From positions 1-16,245 of the forward strand of contig DATKFJ010000091.1 of the NCBI GenBank assembly GCA_035511435.1: a stretch of DNA of 16,245 nt, read 5' to 3'. How positions within the stretch are numbered: position 1 is the first letter of the stretch; every line of letters starts with the position of its first letter. Position numbers and translations under genes: made by a program. The notes beneath the pieces are model-generated. The model was not told the DNA's origin, ran no database searches, and saw only the letters and a program-made list of their open reading frames with translations. Positions 14,191 to 16,245 of this stretch are shown one piece after another. Source of the DNA: JAMXLO01 sp035511435 (GTDB lineage Bacteria; Pseudomonadota; Alphaproteobacteria; Acetobacterales; Acetobacteraceae).

Positions 14191-14745
14191 ATGCGAATTC
14201 GTTGGCGACGACTGCTTGCAAAGTCCTGGGTTGTGTCGCGTTGGCACTATCGGCGGCACGGTCTCGTGCTGGGTGGGCGGCCATCGGACGAAATCTGGTA
14301 CTTCGCATACGGTTCCAACATGGATGAAGGAACATTTATCGGACGACGTGGCATCACGCCACTCGACCGCCGGGTTGGTCGTATCATCGGCTATCGGTTG
14401 CGCTTCAATCTTGAAGGCCGACCGAAGGGCAAGGCCGCGCCAGCCAACATATGTCCCGACGCGGATCAGGAAGTGTGGGGTGTCCTGTACAAGATCACAC
14501 GTCGAGACCTGCTTCGGCTGGACTCGACTGAAGGCGTGCCGGGTCACGGTTATCGGCCGATGTGGCTGAACGCGACCGACATGGACGGTAGTTCAGTGGA
14601 AGCAGTCACTTACGTCGCCACGGGCAAGAAGCTCGATGGCAGGCCGTCGTTCCGCTACATCTCCCTTTTGAGGAAAGGCGCGAGATTCCATGGACTACCC
14701 GATCACTGGTTACAACTACTGGACAGCGTGAAACACGCTGACTGA
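14191..14745 (+). CDS. Gamma-glutamylcyclotransferase-like (AIG2/GGCT fold) protein
   Basis: The recognisable domain starts at WYFAYGSNMDEGTF (about 14297), the glycine-rich substrate loop of the GGCT fold. It continues with VGRIIGYRLRFN, EVWGVLYKITRRDLLRLD and EGVPGHGYRP. The Glu codon at 14530-14532 (LDSTEGVP) corresponds to the catalytic general base of the family. These enzymes release 5-oxoproline from gamma-glutamyl amino acids or related amines; the substrate here cannot be read from sequence. The start is uncertain. The frame opens at ATG 14122, an ATG lies at 14191, and a GTG at 14266 would leave only about ten residues before the domain. None has a good ribosome-binding site. The gene stands alone. 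Confidence 0.75.
   Translation: MRIRWRRLLAKSWVVSRWHYRRHGLVLGGRPSDEIWYFAYGSNMDEGTFIGRRGITPLDRRVGRIIGYRLRFNLEGRPKGKAAPANICPDADQEVWGVLYKITRRDLLRLDSTEGVPGHGYRPMWLNATDMDGSSVEAVTYVATGKKLDGRPSFRYISLLRKGARFHGLPDHWLQLLDSVKHAD
14724..14740 (+). terminator. Hairpin over the end of the cyclotransferase-like gene
   Basis: CAGCGTG and CACGCTG flank AAA, a perfect 7-base stem with a 3-base loop, ending 5 bases before the gene's end. No T-run follows. Confidence 0.35.
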
Positions 14746-14883
14746 ACGCGTCTGGGTGACGGCCATGGGTCGAGACGAAGGCTGCCGCATCGATACGGCA
14801 TGCCGACGCGATGCCTGGGCGATTTCAATCCGTCATCGATGCGCTGCTCCGCGGCATGGCGCGCTGCCGACCCGACCCGATTG

Positions 14884-14904
14884 GCGCATGTTTACAAAAT
14901 GCGC
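14884..14904. promoter_or_regulatory. Inverted repeat upstream of the DUF2188-like gene
   Basis: GCGCAT and ATGCGC are separated by GTTTACAAA. The centre is AT-rich in a GC-rich setting and contains TTTACA, which could serve as a -35 element. It is 50 bases before the start codon, a plausible operator position. Confidence 0.3.
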
Positions 14905-14954
14905 ATTCAAGTGCCAAATCCGCTGCCTCCAGACACAGCAACGAGGCAAATGTC

Positions 14955-15194
14955 ATGGTCAAAATCCATTACAGAGTCGTCGCGCACGACGGGGGCTGGG
15001 CATATAAGCTCAACGAAGTCTTCTCGGAGCCTTTTCCCAGCAAGGCCGCAGCCCTGGCCGCTGCCAAGCAAGTCGCATCCGAACAGCACGTCCCCGGCGA
15101 CACTACCCACATCGAATATGAAGATGAATTCGGCAGGTGGCATACTGAATTGTCTGATGGGACTGACCGACCGGATGCCGATGTGGTGGCCTGA
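14955..15194 (+). CDS. DUF2188-like small protein
   Basis: A 79-residue soluble protein. The opening VKIHYRVVAHDGGWAYKLNE and the following FPSKAAALAAAKQVASEQ are the strand-turn-strand-helix pattern of the DUF2188 family. The end HIEYEDEFGRWHTELSDG reads as a further beta pair. Function of the family is unknown. GAGG lies about 9 bases before the ATG; the frame is open further upstream to 14811, but without a binding site or coding-like pattern. A strong hairpin follows, so it is probably a single-gene unit. Confidence 0.75.
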   Translation: MVKIHYRVVAHDGGWAYKLNEVFSEPFPSKAAALAAAKQVASEQHVPGDTTHIEYEDEFGRWHTELSDGTDRPDADVVA

Positions 15195-15226
15195 CGGGGA
15201 TTGGGGGCAACCAACAAGCAACAGAT

Positions 15227-15270
15227 GGGGCACAATGGTGATCGATGTCAGCGGCGATCACCATTGCCCC
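15227..15270 (+). terminator. Long hairpin after the DUF2188-like gene
   Basis: GGGGCACAATGGTGATCG (15227-15244) pairs with CGATCACCATTGCCCC (15255-15270), with a two-base bulge on the left arm and a 10-base loop. It begins 32 bases after the stop codon. There is no T-run; a terminator or an mRNA-end stabiliser is likely. Confidence 0.65.
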
Positions 15271-15317
15271 CTGAGCAGCGTTGCCGGCGTATGGGCCGAC
15301 CGACGTACTCTCAACTA

Positions 15318-15650
15318 ATGCGGACACCACACGGAAATACGAAAGCGAGAAGGGGTGCAGGCCCGGCAACGCGTGCCAAAAGAAAGCCGGGCGCGAGAAC
15401 TGCGAGAACTTCGCGGGCGCTGAAGTCAAAGCGAGGTGGGATGTGGAAAGCCGTGCTCGGAGCATTTCTGCTCGGTGCCGTCATCGGTGTATTTCAGACG
15501 GAACACCCTTGGCGCGGCGCGAACATCTTTGCGAACGCAAAACTGGTGCTCGGATACGCCCTCGGCGTAGCTATCCTCATGGCCATCGTCTGGTCACTGA
15601 CCGCGATTCGCAAGTCGGTGGCGGCGCTGATTTGGCGGAAGCATTCTTAG
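15318..15650 (+). CDS. Membrane protein with Lys/Arg-rich N-terminal tail
   Basis: From ATG 15318 the protein has 110 residues. A very basic tail (about 1-40) contains TKARRGAG, RAKRKPGARTARTSRALK and SKRGG. Two membrane helices follow: MWKAVLGAFLLGAVIGVFQ and LVLGYALGVAILMAIVWSL, joined by a loop with HPWRGANIF. The C-terminus is basic (WRKHS). Positive-inside logic would keep both ends in the cytoplasm. An inner ATG at 15438, with GAGGTGGG just before it, would give 70 residues starting at the first helix. Third positions are clearly GC-rich only from there, so the basic tail may or may not be translated. No family is recognised. Confidence 0.6.
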   Translation: MRTPHGNTKARRGAGPATRAKRKPGARTARTSRALKSKRGGMWKAVLGAFLLGAVIGVFQTEHPWRGANIFANAKLVLGYALGVAILMAIVWSLTAIRKSVAALIWRKHS

Positions 15651-15788
15651 AAGATGGCTGCATGCGCGTCATGCGTAATGGATCCATCGCCAGTAGTTGC
15701 GGATTTCCCCAGCTTGCGGTTGACCGTCTCGGAGTTCATACCATCGCGGTTCGCTCGCTTGAGCAGTGTAGCCACGACGCCAAATGCC

Positions 15789-15878
15789 GTCGTACGCCAT
15801 CTTGTCGCGCTCACCACCTATCTCGGCCACGCTCTCATCACCGACACCGATTGGTATTTGCAGGCCCCCCCATCCTGA
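15789..15878 (+). pseudogene. Tyrosine recombinase/integrase C-terminal fragment
   Basis: The rightward frame reads VALTTYLGHALITDTDWYL, then stops soon after. This matches the end of tyrosine recombinases of the ALSTYLGHV...TYWYL type. The second catalytic His (YLGH) is followed nine residues later by the nucleophile Tyr (WYL). All earlier parts, including the catalytic Arg residues, are missing, so it is a relic. It ends about 30 bases from the IS66 TnpB fragment. Confidence 0.65.
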
Positions 15879-15907
15879 TCGCCCAGATCGATACACTCCG
15901 CATAATT

Positions 15908-15967
15908 CCGCATGTCGGTGATCCCGCTGGCCAGGTAGACACGGGCGCTCGGCGACAGCGCGATCAT
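15908..15967 (-). pseudogene. tnpB: IS66 TnpB N-terminal fragment
   Basis: Leftward translation from the ATG at 15965-15967 gives MIALSPSARVYLASGITDMR, matching the start of IS66 TnpB (accessory protein, typically ...RVWLAAGHTDMRKGFDGL). Similarity stops at once after the DMR, so the gene was cut there. The ATG overlaps the TnpA stop as ATGA, the usual IS66 arrangement. Confidence 0.75.
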
Positions 15968-16068
15968 CGACTGTCCAGGGCGCTGAGGACGCGACACTAA
16001 GCCCGGTCATCCACCACCGCATCCACGCGCACCGACACGCCGCAAGTTAGCACGACCTCGATCAGTCA
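15964..16068 (-). pseudogene. tnpA: IS66 TnpA C-terminal fragment with internal stops
   Basis: Leftward translation gives LIEVVLTCGVSVRVDAVVDD, then RA, a TAG stop (15997-15999), then CRVLSALDSR and the normal TGA. This is the typical C-terminus of IS66 TnpA, where the stop replaces a Leu codon in the usual RALRRVLSAL. Another in-frame TGA lies at 16066-16068. Weak traces (a Phe-Ser-Trp segment in another frame) continue upstream to about 16160. It is clearly inactive. Confidence 0.75.
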
Positions 16069-16245
16069 AGCCGGACCAGGCGATGGCGGTGCCGCCGGCG
16101 TGGCAACGATCGCCGCCGCAGCTTCGCCGCGCGTTGGCTGCTGCGCAGCGGCCAGCTAAACCCGGGCAAAACGCGGCGTGGTGCTACCGCGGAATGCCGT
16201 TGACCACATCGACGAGTGGCTGGACAGACACATGGATCAGGCCGC

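Larger units (their letters stand above)
15651..16245. other. Right-edge region of mobile-element relics
   Basis: No intact gene is supported in these 595 bases. They hold a rightward tyrosine-recombinase fragment and leftward IS66 TnpB and TnpA fragments. The last 100 bases have no assignable feature. Confidence 0.6.

Noticed and set aside
13856..14335. Leftward frame of 159 codons, possibly starting at an inner ATG near 14095
   Set aside because: Third-position GC by eye is near background, no ribosome-binding site and no domain; kept as non-coding.
15669..16022. Leftward frame of 117 codons at the right edge
   Set aside because: It runs out of frame through the IS66 TnpA/TnpB relics and antisense to the integrase relic, so it is a chance fusion.
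16160..16245. Rightward peptide VVLPRNAVDHIDEWLDRHMD at the window end
   Set aside because: It has a plausible look but no start signal, a stop just upstream and no recognisable family; too short to support.
1..16245. CRISPR arrays, tRNA, rRNA, riboswitches
   Set aside because: No regularly spaced repeats, cloverleaf-type T-loop sequences or known riboswitch cores were seen on reading both strands.

Overview
The window looks like chromosomal DNA from a GC-rich, motile alphaproteobacterium, most likely of the Rhodospirillales/Acetobacteraceae type. This rests on the FliM sequence style, on the gene set fliL-fliM-(DUF6468)-motE in one operon, and on the flgF-flgG-flgA-flgH order. Genus cannot be fixed from the sequence alone.

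Left half (1-7955): two divergent flagellar operons. The leftward operon runs fliL, fliM, a DUF6468-type membrane protein, motE, cheY, cheZ, then a secreted AMIN-like protein cut by the window edge. Several genes are joined by 4-base ATGA overlaps. It builds the switch face of the motor (FliM), stator-associated parts (FliL, MotE) and the signal that drives switching (CheY) with its phosphatase (CheZ). The rightward operon runs flgF, flgG, flgA, flgH, giving the proximal and distal rod, the P-ring chaperone and the L-ring lipoprotein. Between the operons lie a well-matched sigma-54 promoter reading toward flgF and a 24-base tandem repeat in a C-rich intergenic element.

Middle (7956-9100): a two-part hairpin closes the flg operon, and a convergent TonB-family gene follows.

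Right half (9100-16245): a low-density accessory region. It holds decayed mobile DNA (an IS66 TnpC fragment, IS66 TnpA/TnpB fragments, a tyrosine-recombinase C-terminus) and an EAL-domain pseudogene lacking its 5' part. Short orphan genes are scattered between them. These are a PEP-CTERM phosphoesterase, a small secreted protein, a Cys/His-rich zinc-finger protein with FYVE/RING-like spacing, two tiny membrane proteins, a gamma-glutamylcyclotransferase-like protein, a DUF2188-like protein and a basic-tailed membrane protein. A second, broken copy of one tiny membrane protein lies about 1 kb away. Several strong hairpins separate the units.

No CRISPR array, rRNA or tRNA was seen. No complete new multi-gene system is evident. 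The best leads are the zinc-finger miniprotein, the small-membrane-protein pair with its broken paralogue, and the region bounded by IS66 relics.
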